64,000 bases of DNA, from positions 1 to 64,000 of the forward strand of contig JAFQXL010000003.1 in the NCBI GenBank assembly GCA_017406985.1, read 5' to 3'. Every line of letters starts with the position of its first letter. Position 1 is the first letter of the stretch. The notes beneath the pieces are model-generated. The model saw only the letters and a program-made list of their open reading frames with translations. It made no database searches and was not told where the DNA came from. Of this stretch, positions 51,721 through 59,644 are shown one piece after another. This stretch comes from Candidatus Saccharimonadota bacterium. Lineage in GTDB: Bacteria > Patescibacteriota > Saccharimonadia > Saccharimonadales > Saccharimonadaceae. The translations under genes were made by a program, and so were the position numbers.

Positions 51721-53042
51721 GCCGTCCCCTCTATTTCCATCTTAATCAAGTTATTCATTTCCATCGCATATTCAACCGGCAATTCCTTCGAAACCTCTGT
51801 TGTAAACCCGGAAACAAGCATTCCTCTCGCTTTTTCTTCTGAAATTCCCTTCGACTGAAGATAAAATAGCGCTTCTTCCGATAATTTCCCGACACTCGCC
51901 TCATGCGCGACTTCCGCCCCGTCCGACAAGACTTTCACCTCTGGAATTGCATTCGAAACCGACTCGGAATCTAAAATTAACGACTTGCAATTTGTATAAC
52001 TCTTCACCCCCGATACTCCCGGCGCGACATAAGCTAAAGTCCGCGTCGTCGAAATCCCGCCGTCTTTTACAATTGACCTCATATCAATCGTTGAACAAGT
52101 ATCGGAAGCGAGATGAATAACTTTTGCTCCCGTGTCTAAGTTTTGTCCCGAAGAAGCGAGCGAAACCCCAATATATTCCGCTTTCGCCCCTGTTCCATTT
52201 AAGACTGTCGTCGGATATAACATCGAAACTTTCGACCCAAAATTCCCCGTCACCCAAAGAATTTCGCCCCCTTCCTCGACGATTGCTCTTTTTGTGTTCA
52301 AGTTATACATATTTTTTGACCAACTCTCGACCGTCGAAAATTTCATTTTCGCATTCTTCCCGACATAAACCTCGACGCACCCCGCATGAAGGTTCGCCAC
52401 GTTATATTTCGGCGCCGAACACCCCTCGATAAAATGTAGGCTCGCCCCCTCATCAACGATAATTAGAGTATGTTCAAACTGTCCCGCCCCTGGCGCGTTC
52501 AACCGATAATAAGACTGTAAAGGAAATTCTACCTCTGTTTCTGGCGGGACATAAATAAACGAACCTCCCGAGAAGACCGCCGCATGTAGCGCTTGAAACT
52601 TATGGTCTTCCGGCGGAACTAGCTTTAAAAAGTGTTCTCGAACCAGTTTTTCATATTTTTTCGACCTCAAGGCTTCTTCTATTGGCAGATAAACTACCCC
52701 TGTTTTTTCAACTTCTCTCTTAATATTATGATAAACTATCTCTGAATCATATTGTGCTCCTACCCCCGCTAAATTCTCTTTTTCTGCCTCTGGAATCCCG
52801 AGCGAATCGAACGTCTCTCGAATTTCTTTCGGAACCTTATCCCAGTTCGAGACCATCTCTGTTTTAGGCTTCACGTAAGTCTCGATCTCCGCTAAATTTA
52901 ACTCCGAAATATCCGGTAAATAGCTCGGCATCTCTAAAGAACTCCAAGCCTTAAGCCCCCTAAGCCTCATTTCTAAAACCCAAGAAGGCTCGTTTTTCGC
53001 CTTAGAAAGCCCTCTAACTAGTTTCTCCGTTAAACCCTTCAT
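51717..53042 (-). CDS. sufB: Fe-S cluster scaffold protein SufB
   Basis: 441 aa beta-helix scaffold. Recognised by FEHTLIIVDEGASLHFIEGC, NLHAGCVEVYVGKNAKMKF and WSKNMYNLNTKRA, all of SufB rather than SufD type. No sufD gene follows, so SufB probably forms a homodimer with SufC, as in minimal SUF systems. Confidence 0.93.
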   Translation of the reverse strand: MKGLTEKLVRGLSKAKNEPSWVLEMRLRGLKAWSSLEMPSYLPDISELNLAEIETYVKPKTEMVSNWDKVPKEIRETFDSLGIPEAEKENLAGVGAQYDSEIVYHNIKREVEKTGVVYLPIEEALRSKKYEKLVREHFLKLVPPEDHKFQALHAAVFSGGSFIYVPPETEVEFPLQSYYRLNAPGAGQFEHTLIIVDEGASLHFIEGCSAPKYNVANLHAGCVEVYVGKNAKMKFSTVESWSKNMYNLNTKRAIVEEGGEILWVTGNFGSKVSMLYPTTVLNGTGAKAEYIGVSLASSGQNLDTGAKVIHLASDTCSTIDMRSIVKDGGISTTRTLAYVAPGVSGVKSYTNCKSLILDSESVSNAIPEVKVLSDGAEVAHEASVGKLSEEALFYLQSKGISEEKARGMLVSGFTTEVSKELPVEYAMEMNNLIKMEIEGTA

Positions 53043-53809
53043 GACACCCCCCTAGAGTCCGAGACCTCATTTAAAATCGCTCTAATTCCCTCTTTTTCAA
53101 CTCTCTTGACTAATCCCGCATCAGAGGTCATATAAACCGAGCCTTTTTCAATTAAAATCGCCTTATCGACTTTTAAATGCCTCAAAACCTTTAAATTATG
53201 CGAAATAATTAAATAAGAACAGCCCGTTTCTCTCTGATATTTTGCTAAAATCTTCGAAATCTCCTCTGAAGAGTCTAAATCGAGCCCCGAATCTATCTCG
53301 TCTAAAATCAAAAGTTTCGGCCTTAAGGCTAAAGTTAAAGCAATCTCGTTTTTCTTCCTTTCTCCCCCCGAAAACCCGACGTTCGCTTCTCTTTCATAAA
53401 ACCAGACATTTTCCGTTCCGTTCTCTAAAATCTTCTCGCGAACCTTATCAATCGGAATAAATCCTTTCTTTTTCTCTTCCATACTCGCCCGAACTATCTC
53501 TGTTGTCGAAACGCCATGAATCTCGATCGGATTCTGAAAAGTCATTAAAAGCCCAAGCTTAGCTCTCTTATCCGGCGATAATTTCAAGAGGTTTTTCCCT
53601 AAAAACCGCGCTGAACCCGAAACCTTAAATTTCGGATCCCCCATTAAACAAGATGCCACGGTCGATTTTCCTGCTCCGTTTCTCCCGAGCAAGACCACCG
53701 TCTCATTAGCGCCAATCGAAAAATCCACCCCCTTAAGAATCTCTTTTTCGGCTCCCCCGACCGGACTCGAACTTTTAACCGTTGTTCTTAATCCCGTGAC
53801 TTCTAGCAT
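53039..53809 (-). CDS. sufC: Fe-S assembly ATPase SufC
   Basis: 256 aa ABC-type ATPase that drives the SufB scaffold. Walker A GRNGAGKS, signature FSGGERKKNE, Walker B LLILDEIDSGLD. First gene of sufC-B-S-U; a TGGTAAAAT hexamer (53816-53821) ends 6 nt before the ATG. Confidence 0.95.
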   Translation of the reverse strand: MLEVTGLRTTVKSSSPVGGAEKEILKGVDFSIGANETVVLLGRNGAGKSTVASCLMGDPKFKVSGSARFLGKNLLKLSPDKRAKLGLLMTFQNPIEIHGVSTTEIVRASMEEKKKGFIPIDKVREKILENGTENVWFYEREANVGFSGGERKKNEIALTLALRPKLLILDEIDSGLDLDSSEEISKILAKYQRETGCSYLIISHNLKVLRHLKVDKAILIEKGSVYMTSDAGLVKRVEKEGIRAILNEVSDSRGVS

Positions 53810-53853
53810 ATCTCTATTTTACCACCTCTTCCCCCTCTAAAAAAGCATAAGAA

Positions 53854-53881
53854 AAACCCTTAAGCTCCCGCTCAAGGGTTT
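53854..53881 (-). terminator. terminator of the HD-domain gene
   Basis: Stem AAACCCTT/AAGGGTTT (53854-53861 with 53874-53881), extended by AGC/GCT, with a run of T on the minus strand 3' side. It separates the HD gene from sufC. Confidence 0.85.
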
Positions 53882-53887
53882 CTGAGG

Positions 53888-54796
53888 TTATCTCTGGATA
53901 ACTCTTTTTAACTCAACTTCCTTCTCGTCGACGAAAAATCGAAATTCACTTAACCCTAAAAAGCCAAGTGTTATCTCCTGTGGAATTAACACCGCTTTCG
54001 GCCAACTCCGAAGTTTAAAGACATCGAATCCTGTTCCGTCCGTATAATATTTCAATCTCGCCCCCTTTGGTTCTGCTAATTTTCCAAACAGTTCATACTT
54101 AACCTCCGTAACTTTCCTCAACTCCTCGATAATCGAACCTGTATTTCTAGTCATTCTCTCCCTGTTTACGTCTAGCTTATCCCCAATCAGAAGCGCCGCA
54201 TCAAGATAGTTCCGTGTCTCCCTTCCGTCCGAATGATTATAAATCGCGTGATAGATCTCCTTAACATCCTCCTCGTCAATATCGACTTTTGAAGATAAAA
54301 GATATTTCTTCGCCATCTCCGCCGAATGAATAGCGTGATTTCGGTTCGATTCCGCCAATCCGACATCGTGAAGCATAGCCGAAATTCTAAGCAAAAGTTT
54401 TAATCTCTGAATTTCGTTATTAGATAAAATACTAAAACCAACGCATTCTTCTAAAAACCTCTCTCCATATTCCGTTACCCTCAAAACATGTCCCCATGCG
54501 TGATCCGCTCCGAACTTCGGGTCCGGATGATCTTCCTGCTTTCGCTCAATCTGATTGATCCATTTCTTCGGAATCGAAGAGTCATTGACGCTATTCATAG
54601 TATTAAGTACTTCCTGTAATCTTCCTACCACGAACGGACACCAACTCGGAACCATATTCTCGTTTACCTCGATACCTGGCGTACGTAAATCATGCGTACA
54701 GAACCATCCCGCATAGCCTTTCTGTTCTCTGACAAACGGACAATCCCGACATTTTCGTATCTCTAAACTAATCTTCGCAACATTATGATTCTTCAT
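53888..54796 (-). CDS. HD-domain phosphohydrolase with N-terminal four-cysteine motif
   Basis: 302 aa. Cys16, Cys19, Cys33 and Cys53 (CRDCPF, WFCTH, PSWCPF) form a probable zinc site. The HD domain follows: HAWGHVLRV, then MLHDVGLAESNRNHAIHSAEM and YHAIYNHSDGRE, that is the H...HD...H...D metal pattern. The C-terminal 90 aa are of unknown function. Substrate unknown; nucleotide or phosphomonoester hydrolysis is typical for HD proteins. The long leader (about 55 nt) with AAGGGG differs from the leaderless neighbours. Confidence 0.75.
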   Translation of the reverse strand: MKNHNVAKISLEIRKCRDCPFVREQKGYAGWFCTHDLRTPGIEVNENMVPSWCPFVVGRLQEVLNTMNSVNDSSIPKKWINQIERKQEDHPDPKFGADHAWGHVLRVTEYGERFLEECVGFSILSNNEIQRLKLLLRISAMLHDVGLAESNRNHAIHSAEMAKKYLLSSKVDIDEEDVKEIYHAIYNHSDGRETRNYLDAALLIGDKLDVNRERMTRNTGSIIEELRKVTEVKYELFGKLAEPKGARLKYYTDGTGFDVFKLRSWPKAVLIPQEITLGFLGLSEFRFFVDEKEVELKRVIQR

Positions 54797-54856
54797 CGTC
54801 TTACCCCCTTTTCTAGTGAAGTTAATGTACGATAAGGTTCTTAACCACCTAAAAAA

Positions 54857-54884
54857 ATTATAACACCTTAATCGCCGTTCTCAA
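54857..54884 (-). promoter_or_regulatory. promoter of the HD-domain gene
   Basis: TTGAGA (54879-54884), 16-nt spacer and TATAAT (54857-54862) on the minus strand, with a leader of about 55 nt containing GGTT/AACC. Confidence 0.6.
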
Positions 54885-54928
54885 AACATAAGCATTGTGC
54901 TATAATAAAGATATAAATAAGGAGAACT

Positions 54929-55147
54929 ATGCCAATTTTTATTAAAACTAGAATCGGCCAAGCTATAGTTACAGCAATAAGTGTAGCTGTCATTTGGGCA
55001 ATCTGCACTCCGCTTTTTGAGATACTTTTCCGTGGCGGAATTAATGAATGGGATACTTATAAATTCGTTATTGAACCTATTATTATCGGTGCGTTTGTTG
55101 GAGTTTTTGAATATGTCTTTCAAATTTCGAGTAAACGCAAAAAATAA
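54929..55147 (+). CDS. small two-helix membrane protein
   Basis: 72 aa. Two hydrophobic segments (AIVTAISVAVIWAICTPLFEI and VIEPIIIGAFVGVFEYVFQI) joined by a polar loop, and a basic C-terminus (SSKRKK). No known family recognised. TGCTATAAT and AAGGAG precede it. It stands alone between the divergent HD gene and tRNA-Asn. Confidence 0.6.
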   Translation: MPIFIKTRIGQAIVTAISVAVIWAICTPLFEILFRGGINEWDTYKFVIEPIIIGAFVGVFEYVFQISSKRKK

Positions 55148-55154
55148 TTCCCTC

Positions 55155-55196
55155 TTGAAAAATTAACTTTTTCGGGTTATAATAGAAAAAGTTAAT
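55155..55196 (+). promoter_or_regulatory. tRNA-Asn promoter within a perfect 12-bp dyad
   Basis: TTGAAA (55155-55160), 17-nt spacer, TATAAT (55178-55183). The arms ATTAACTTTTTC (55162-55173) and GAAAAAGTTAAT (55185-55196) are perfect inverted repeats around the -10, with an 11-nt centre; the right arm ends in the first base of the tRNA. Confidence 0.85.
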
Positions 55197-55270
55197 CCCG
55201 GGTAGCTCAATGGTGGAGCAAGAAGCTGTTAACTTCGAGGTTGCCGGTTCGAGCCCGGCCCCGGGAGCCA
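55196..55270 (+). tRNA. tRNA-Asn (anticodon GTT)
   Basis: 75 nt: acceptor TCCCGGG/CCCGGGA, D arm GCTC/GAGC, anticodon arm AGAAG-CTGTTAA-CTTCG with an A-G pair at the top, T arm GCCGG/CCGGC, encoded CCA. The 5' base is T, which is uncommon for a tRNA outside initiators. Confidence 0.95.
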
Positions 55271-55276
55271 CAATAA

Positions 55277-55302
55277 AAAATAAGGCTTTAGCCTTGTTTT
55301 TT
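55277..55302 (+). terminator. terminator of tRNA-Asn
   Basis: AAGGC/GCCTT stem (55282-55286 with 55291-55295), TTTA loop, flanking A6 and T6 tracts. Confidence 0.85.
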
Positions 55303-55340
55303 GTTGTGGTTTTTTCGCGAAGCGAGTCCTCGAACGGTCC

Positions 55341-55823
55341 TTACCCAAAAATCACCCTAAAAAGCCCTAGCGAAATAAGAAGCATAATTAGCCCCGCCGT
55401 TATCACTCCTAAAATTACCGCAATAATCGACTTTTTAAAATCTAACTTTAAGATACTCGCCGCGAGCGTCCCCGTCCAAGCCCCCGTTCCCGGCATCGGA
55501 ATCGCCACGAAAAGATAAAGCGCTAAATATGCTCCGCCGTGAACTTTCGAAAGCAGTTTATCCCCTGCTTTCTCCCCTTTCTTCAGGAAAAATTTCCCAA
55601 CTTTTTTAAACGTTTTAACCGAACTATTAGAAAGCCACTCTAAAACTCTCCTCGCAAAGAAATAAATAATCGGCACTGGAACGATATTCCCAATCACCGC
55701 GATTAAAAGCACTGCCCACTCCGGTAAGTCTACCCCCATCGCAATCGCAATCGGAATCGCCCCTCGAAGCTCGATTAAAGGCACCATCGAAATCAAGAAA
55801 ACTAACAAAATTTTTAAAATCAT
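55341..55823 (-). CDS. COG2426 small membrane transporter-like protein
   Basis: 160 aa. Family features of the Sm_multidrug_ex group (PF06695): PLIELRGAIPIAIAMG at the N-terminus, a GNIVPVPIIYFFAR segment, IPMPGTGAWTGTLAAS and a C-terminal hydrophobic helix. The family was named for possible small-molecule export, but the substrate is not established. TATACT (55830-55835) ends 6 nt before the ATG. Confidence 0.85.
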   Translation of the reverse strand: MILKILLVFLISMVPLIELRGAIPIAIAMGVDLPEWAVLLIAVIGNIVPVPIIYFFARRVLEWLSNSSVKTFKKVGKFFLKKGEKAGDKLLSKVHGGAYLALYLFVAIPMPGTGAWTGTLAASILKLDFKKSIIAVILGVITAGLIMLLISLGLFRVIFG

Positions 55824-55856
55824 ATCTTTAGTATACTAAATTTCCCGAGAAAATGA

Positions 55857-55862
55857 TATAAT
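55857..55862 (+). promoter_or_regulatory. leaderless extended -10 of metG
   Basis: TGATATAAT with the hexamer ending 7 nt before the ATG at 55870. It lies back-to-back with the TATACT of the divergent gene in a 46-bp gap. Confidence 0.6.
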
Positions 55863-55869
55863 AATCTTA

Positions 55870-57312
55870 ATGAAAACTTATATTACAACTGCGATTCCTT
55901 ATGTTAACGGCGTCCCGCATCTTGGACATGCCGAAGATTATCTTCTCGCCGATATTTTCTCGCGCTATAAAAAACTTCAAGGCGACAAGGTAAAGTTTCA
56001 AGCCGGAACAGACGAACACGGTAATAAAATTGAGAAAAAAGCCGAAGAACTCGGAGTCGACGTTCAAGATTACGTTGACGAAAACGCCCAGAAATTCAAA
56101 GATTTTATTTCTAAACTCGGCGTCGAATATACCGATTTTATCCGTACGACCGACGAAAATCATCTTAAAAATGTCCAGAAAATCTGGGAGAAACTCAGCT
56201 CCCATATCTACGAAGACACTTATAAAGGCTGGTATTGCTCCGGCTGTGAACGCTTTATTACAGATACAGAATATAAGGAAAATAACGGTGTCTGCCCTGA
56301 CCATCAAAAACCTTATGAGGCTCTAGAAGAAACAAATTATTATTACCGTGTTTCCGATTTTAAAGAAGAAATTAAAGCGAAGATCGAAAGTGACGAACTT
56401 AAAATCGTTCCGGATTTTCGTAAAAAAGAAATCTTGAAACTTTTAGTCGACGCTCCGGACGTCTCGATTTCTCGCCCGACTGAACATCTTAAATGGGGCG
56501 TTCCCGTCCCTGGTGACGAAAATCAGGTAATGTATGTCTGGATGGATGCTCTCTCTAACTATATTACCGTCCTCGGTTATCCGGAAAAAGATATTTCCGA
56601 TTTCTGGCCGGCAACGGTTCAGATTGTTGGAAAAGACATCTTAAGATTTCACGCGATTCTCTGGCCGGCGATTTTACTCGGACTCGGTTTAGACCTTCCA
56701 AAAACTCTCTTATGTCACGGTTTTATCTTAAGTAACGGTCAAAAAATGAGTAAGTCTATCGGTAATGTTGTCGATCCACTCGACGTTCTCGAAAAACACG
56801 GGTTAGACGCCTTCCGTTATTTCTTCTCTCGCCATATCGATACCTTTACTGATTCCGATTTTACTTGGGAAAAATATGAAGACGCTTATAATAACGAACT
56901 CGCGAACGACTATGGAAACCTTGTTCAGCGCCTCGCGACTCTGTGTCTTAAAAACGACGTCGATAAGGAATATTTAGAGAAATATAACCCGAAAACTTAC
57001 GAGAAAAAGTCTTTAAATCGCTATTTCTGCGATAAAATGGACAATTTTAAGTTTAGTGAGGGGATTGATTTCGCTTGGGGAGAAATTTCCGAAATTAACA
57101 AAGACCTCGAAGAGACAAAGCCTTGGTCGCTCGCCAAAGAAGACAAGGAAGCGGCGAAACGTATTCTCGGAAATCTCGTTGAAAAATTACTCGAGAAAAA
57201 TGAGATGTTAAAGCCGTTCCTTCCTGCCGCCGAAAAAGTCGAGAAAATCTTTAAAGCGGACAAAATCGAACCTCCGAAGTCCCCTCTCTTCCCAAAAGAG
57301 TTTAAAAAATAG
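55870..57312 (+). CDS. metG: methionyl-tRNA synthetase
   Basis: 480 aa class I synthetase, short form without the C-terminal dimerisation/tRNA-binding domain. HIGH-equivalent HLGHAED, zinc knuckle CSGCERF with CPDH, the KMSKS loop GQKMSKSIGNVVDP, and a helical anticodon domain. The single zinc knuckle and length fit the CPR and Gram-positive small type. Confidence 0.96.
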   Translation: MKTYITTAIPYVNGVPHLGHAEDYLLADIFSRYKKLQGDKVKFQAGTDEHGNKIEKKAEELGVDVQDYVDENAQKFKDFISKLGVEYTDFIRTTDENHLKNVQKIWEKLSSHIYEDTYKGWYCSGCERFITDTEYKENNGVCPDHQKPYEALEETNYYYRVSDFKEEIKAKIESDELKIVPDFRKKEILKLLVDAPDVSISRPTEHLKWGVPVPGDENQVMYVWMDALSNYITVLGYPEKDISDFWPATVQIVGKDILRFHAILWPAILLGLGLDLPKTLLCHGFILSNGQKMSKSIGNVVDPLDVLEKHGLDAFRYFFSRHIDTFTDSDFTWEKYEDAYNNELANDYGNLVQRLATLCLKNDVDKEYLEKYNPKTYEKKSLNRYFCDKMDNFKFSEGIDFAWGEISEINKDLEETKPWSLAKEDKEAAKRILGNLVEKLLEKNEMLKPFLPAAEKVEKIFKADKIEPPKSPLFPKEFKK

Positions 57313-57345
57313 AAAAAGGACCGCGAATTTCGCGGTCCTTAATGT
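57313..57345. terminator. terminator shared by metG and the convergent small operon
   Basis: Eleven-bp stem (57316-57326 with 57330-57340) and ATT loop. On the minus strand it is followed by five T, so it mainly ends the minus-strand transcript; on the plus strand the T-tract is weak. Confidence 0.8.
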
Positions 57346-57362
57346 GCTTGGTGAATAGGTTT

Positions 57363-58103
57363 TTACGGTGCCGAATGACTAGGAGGCTCCAGACCCGGAT
57401 CAGTTGACTGATACCGTCCTGGATTCGGTGCCGGATTCGGAGGAGTTGGGTCTGGAGGAGTTGGCGTCGGAGCCGGAAGCGGTATTACCTCAGGGTGCTC
57501 TTTTTCGAACTCCTTTACGGCGTTCTTTTTTGTCTCATATTCTTGAGACATTTTTTCGAGCTCCGCTTTTTCCTCGTCGGACATCTCCGGATGTTCTTCC
57601 TTAAATAGCTCAATTTCGCAAGCAGCTATCCGTTTTTCGGCAAGCAATATAAGATATTGATGCTTTAAAACGCTCGCTTTCTCTTCCTCAATCTCGCCAC
57701 TTAAAATTTCCTCGTTAGTCTGCCCTGTCTCTTCGTAAAACGTAAGATCTCCTATTTCATAAAATTCATAGGTAGAACCTCCGCCAACTTCAGCATGTCC
57801 TTGATAGGCTGAGCTCTCATACATGTCCTTCTTCGGAGTAACATCCGTATCCGTTGGCAGTTTCGGAGTCGGAGGCTCAGGCGTCAAGACCTCAACCCTA
57901 GATTCCTCCTGAAACGTTGCGCCAAAGATTACAAAACCCGCAAAAGCGATAAAAGCGGCTGTTACACAACCAACTAATATATGTATACGCCTCTGCCGTC
58001 TCTCTTCCTGTTCCTTCTCTTCTTCATATTTCCAATATGTCGAAGAACCAGAGTAATACTTCTTCATTTCATCATCTTCTTCTTTCCTAAACCAATTAAA
58101 CAT
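57363..58103 (-). CDS. single-pass membrane protein with acidic ectodomain and Pro-rich tail
   Basis: 246 aa. A charged cytoplasmic N-terminus (EEEKEQEERRQRR), one transmembrane helix (IHILVGCVTAAFIAFAGFVIF, shown in part), then an extracellular region with a Pro/Thr linker, helical Glu/Lys-rich segments (EEEKASVLKHQYLILLAEKR) and a C-terminal stretch of PAPTPTPPDPTPPNPAPNP. No family recognised. It follows a 35-codon membrane protein gene by 4 nt, with GGGAGGT as ribosome binding site. Confidence 0.6.
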   Translation of the reverse strand: MFNWFRKEEDDEMKKYYSGSSTYWKYEEEKEQEERRQRRIHILVGCVTAAFIAFAGFVIFGATFQEESRVEVLTPEPPTPKLPTDTDVTPKKDMYESSAYQGHAEVGGGSTYEFYEIGDLTFYEETGQTNEEILSGEIEEEKASVLKHQYLILLAEKRIAACEIELFKEEHPEMSDEEKAELEKMSQEYETKKNAVKEFEKEHPEVIPLPAPTPTPPDPTPPNPAPNPGRYQSTDPGLEPPSHSAP

Positions 58104-58107
58104 ACTT

Positions 58108-58215
58108 CTACCTCCCTAATAGCTCGAAAAGCTTTTTGACAGTTTCGTCCATCAACGTTAATGCTACTACTGATGCCACACACCACACTACTCCGGTTAA
58201 AATCAGGTTCAACAT
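58108..58215 (-). CDS. 35-residue membrane peptide, first gene of a two-gene operon
   Basis: MLNLILTGVVWCVASVVALT followed by LMDETVKKLFELLGR: one transmembrane helix and an amphipathic end. The frame is open 29 codons further upstream, but AAGGAGG lies directly before the ATG at 58215 and the upstream part is the leader hairpin. Coupled to the Pro-rich membrane protein; the pair may form a complex, which is inference from the arrangement. Confidence 0.55.
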   Translation of the reverse strand: MLNLILTGVVWCVASVVALTLMDETVKKLFELLGR

Positions 58216-58258
58216 AGTTCGTCCTCCTTGTGCGAAAAACCCAATTTTTAAGTTACTA

Positions 58259-58283
58259 AGGCTCTGTCTATTAGACTCTGCCT
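58259..58283 (-). other. hairpin in the 5' leader of the small membrane operon
   Basis: AGGC/GCCT and GTCT/AGAC stems separated by AGA/AGA symmetric internal loop with an AAT apex, within a leader of about 95 nt between the promoter and the first ATG. No known riboswitch fits. Confidence 0.5.
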
Positions 58284-58315
58284 CAAAGACTAACCCCACC
58301 AAAGGTTATAACTTA

Positions 58316-58344
58316 ATTATAGCATAAAACCCCAAAAAAGTCAA
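58316..58344 (-). promoter_or_regulatory. promoter of the small membrane-protein operon
   Basis: TTGACT (58339-58344), 17-nt spacer, TATAAT (58316-58321) with an extended TGC; close to consensus. Confidence 0.8.
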
Positions 58345-58374
58345 TAATGCTAACGCTTATTTCCCTGCTATCCC

Positions 58375-58406
58375 AATAAAAAACTCCCCAAATACAGAGG
58401 GAGTTT
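58375..58406 (-). terminator. intrinsic terminator of the rpsA transcript
   Basis: AAACTCCC (58381-58388) with GGGAGTTT (58399-58406), followed on the minus strand by a T-run. It lies 125 nt beyond the rpsA stop, behind two other hairpins. Confidence 0.85.
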
Positions 58407-58408
58407 GT

Positions 58409-58434
58409 TCTGAAATCGTCATAGACGTTTCAGA
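58409..58434 (-). other. small hairpin in the rpsA 3' region
   Basis: TCTGAAA/TTTCAGA and CGTC/GACG stems with a single bulged T and an ATA apical loop, between hairpin B and the terminator. Function unknown. Confidence 0.6.
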
Positions 58435-58447
58435 TTTCACGGTTGTT

Positions 58448-58535
58448 CTAGACGTGCGAGATTGACATTTTCTCCGAGTCCGGCGCGATTATACATCGGC
58501 CGGACGAGGAAAAATGTTAAGATTCGTGCGTCTAG
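58448..58535 (-). other. long stop-codon-overlapping hairpin, copy B
   Basis: Imperfect inverted repeat of 88 nt. Outer stem CTAGACG/CGTCTAG contains the TAG stop of rpsA; then TTGACATTTT pairs with AAAATGTTAA, CTC with GAG and GTCCGGC with GCCGGAC, closed by a CGAT-TATAC-ATCG tip. The inner 64 nt (58460-58523) match copy A (16514-16577) at about 43 of 64 positions without gaps. Not a terminator: the terminator lies 42 nt further on. Confidence 0.85.
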
Positions 58536-59581
58536 GCGATCGTGAGGCTTATCTTTCGGCCTTCTTTATCAATATCTAGAACGGTAAAATCTTTACGTTC
58601 ATTAAGCGTAAAAACTTTCTCCGGATCGACATCGTTTCCTTCGCCAAGTTCCGAAACGTGAACAAGCGCTTCGACCGCCGGCGAAATCTGAACGAATGCA
58701 CCAAACGGAGTAATTCGGGTAACAGTTCCTTCGACCTTCGCGCCCTTCTTAAGTTTCTCAACTTCCGAAAGCCACGGATCTTCAGTTAACTGTTTCATCG
58801 AAAGACTTAAGCGTTCTTTGTCGATAGCGATAATTTTCGCTTCGATTTCGTCGCCAACCTTGACATAGTCAGATGGGTTATTAACACGTTCCCAAGAAAT
58901 CTCGGAAATATGGACTAACCCTTCGATTCCGTCGACATTGACGAATACACCAAAATCAACTACACCAGTAACCATACCTTTAACAGTATCCCCGACCGAA
59001 AGTTCCGCAAATCTAGCCGCAAGACCGTCTTTTACCGCCTCTTTTTCAGAGAAGATAAGTTTATTGTCTTTCTTATTTGCGTCTAAGATACGAACCTTAA
59101 TCTGTTTTCCGACAAGCGAGTTAAGACGTTGTAAGATTTCGTCTTTGTCCGCCGAGCCAACGCGCGGGTAGTGTTCCGCCGAAAGCTGCGAAACCGGTAA
59201 GAATCCACGGATTCCTTCATATTCAACCAGAAGTCCGCCACGGTTCGCATCACAAGGCGTAACCTCAACGATCTCTTCCGCCTCAAGTTTAGCCTGGATT
59301 TCGTCCCAGCCTTTATCTTTAACTGCTTTACGAAGTGAAAGTAGAACATATCCATCTTCCATCTCTGCGTCGATTACCGAAGCCGTAACTTCCTGCCCGA
59401 CTTCAAGATTTCGAGCATAAGAAGCTTCACGACGTGGAACAAGTCCGACGCCTTTTGCCCCTAAATCGATTAAAATTTCGTGTTTCTTAACAGATAACAC
59501 TACGCCATCAACGGTATCTCCCGCGACAGCTTGTTTGATAGATTCACCCTCAGAAGCGAGGAGTTCATCAAATTTTGACAT
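58532..59581 (-). CDS. rpsA: ribosomal protein bS1, four-domain form
   Basis: 349 aa with four S1 (OB) repeats, against six in E. coli. Repeat starts: GDTVDGVVLSVKKHEILIDL, IVEVTPCDANRGGLLVEYEG, VGDTVKGMVTGVVDFGVFVN and KVEGTVTRITPFGAFVQI. It binds mRNA and helps initiation, especially on leaders without a Shine-Dalgarno sequence. It has a long leader with its own hairpin and a GAAGGAAGG ribosome binding site. The stop codon forms the base of hairpin B. Confidence 0.94.
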   Translation of the reverse strand: MSKFDELLASEGESIKQAVAGDTVDGVVLSVKKHEILIDLGAKGVGLVPRREASYARNLEVGQEVTASVIDAEMEDGYVLLSLRKAVKDKGWDEIQAKLEAEEIVEVTPCDANRGGLLVEYEGIRGFLPVSQLSAEHYPRVGSADKDEILQRLNSLVGKQIKVRILDANKKDNKLIFSEKEAVKDGLAARFAELSVGDTVKGMVTGVVDFGVFVNVDGIEGLVHISEISWERVNNPSDYVKVGDEIEAKIIAIDKERLSLSMKQLTEDPWLSEVEKLKKGAKVEGTVTRITPFGAFVQISPAVEALVHVSELGEGNDVDPEKVFTLNERKDFTVLDIDKEGRKISLTIA

Positions 59582-59605
59582 TAAATTTTTTCCTTCCTTC
59601 AGGTC

Positions 59606-59644
59606 CGTTCAAGAAAAGAAAATCAGCTTTCCTCCTCTTGAACG
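59606..59644 (-). promoter_or_regulatory. leader hairpin of rpsA, candidate autoregulatory site
   Basis: CGTTCAAGA (59606-59614) pairs perfectly with TCTTGAACG (59636-59644), with further pairing inside. It lies between the TGGTATAAT promoter (hexamer 59664-59669) and the ribosome binding site. S1 represses its own translation in other bacteria, so a role in feedback is plausible but not shown. Confidence 0.5.

Noticed and set aside
55310-55340. Short inverted repeat TTCGCGAA near the tRNA-Asn terminator
   Set aside because: Only 8 bp, with no partner copy and no feature at either side; taken as chance.
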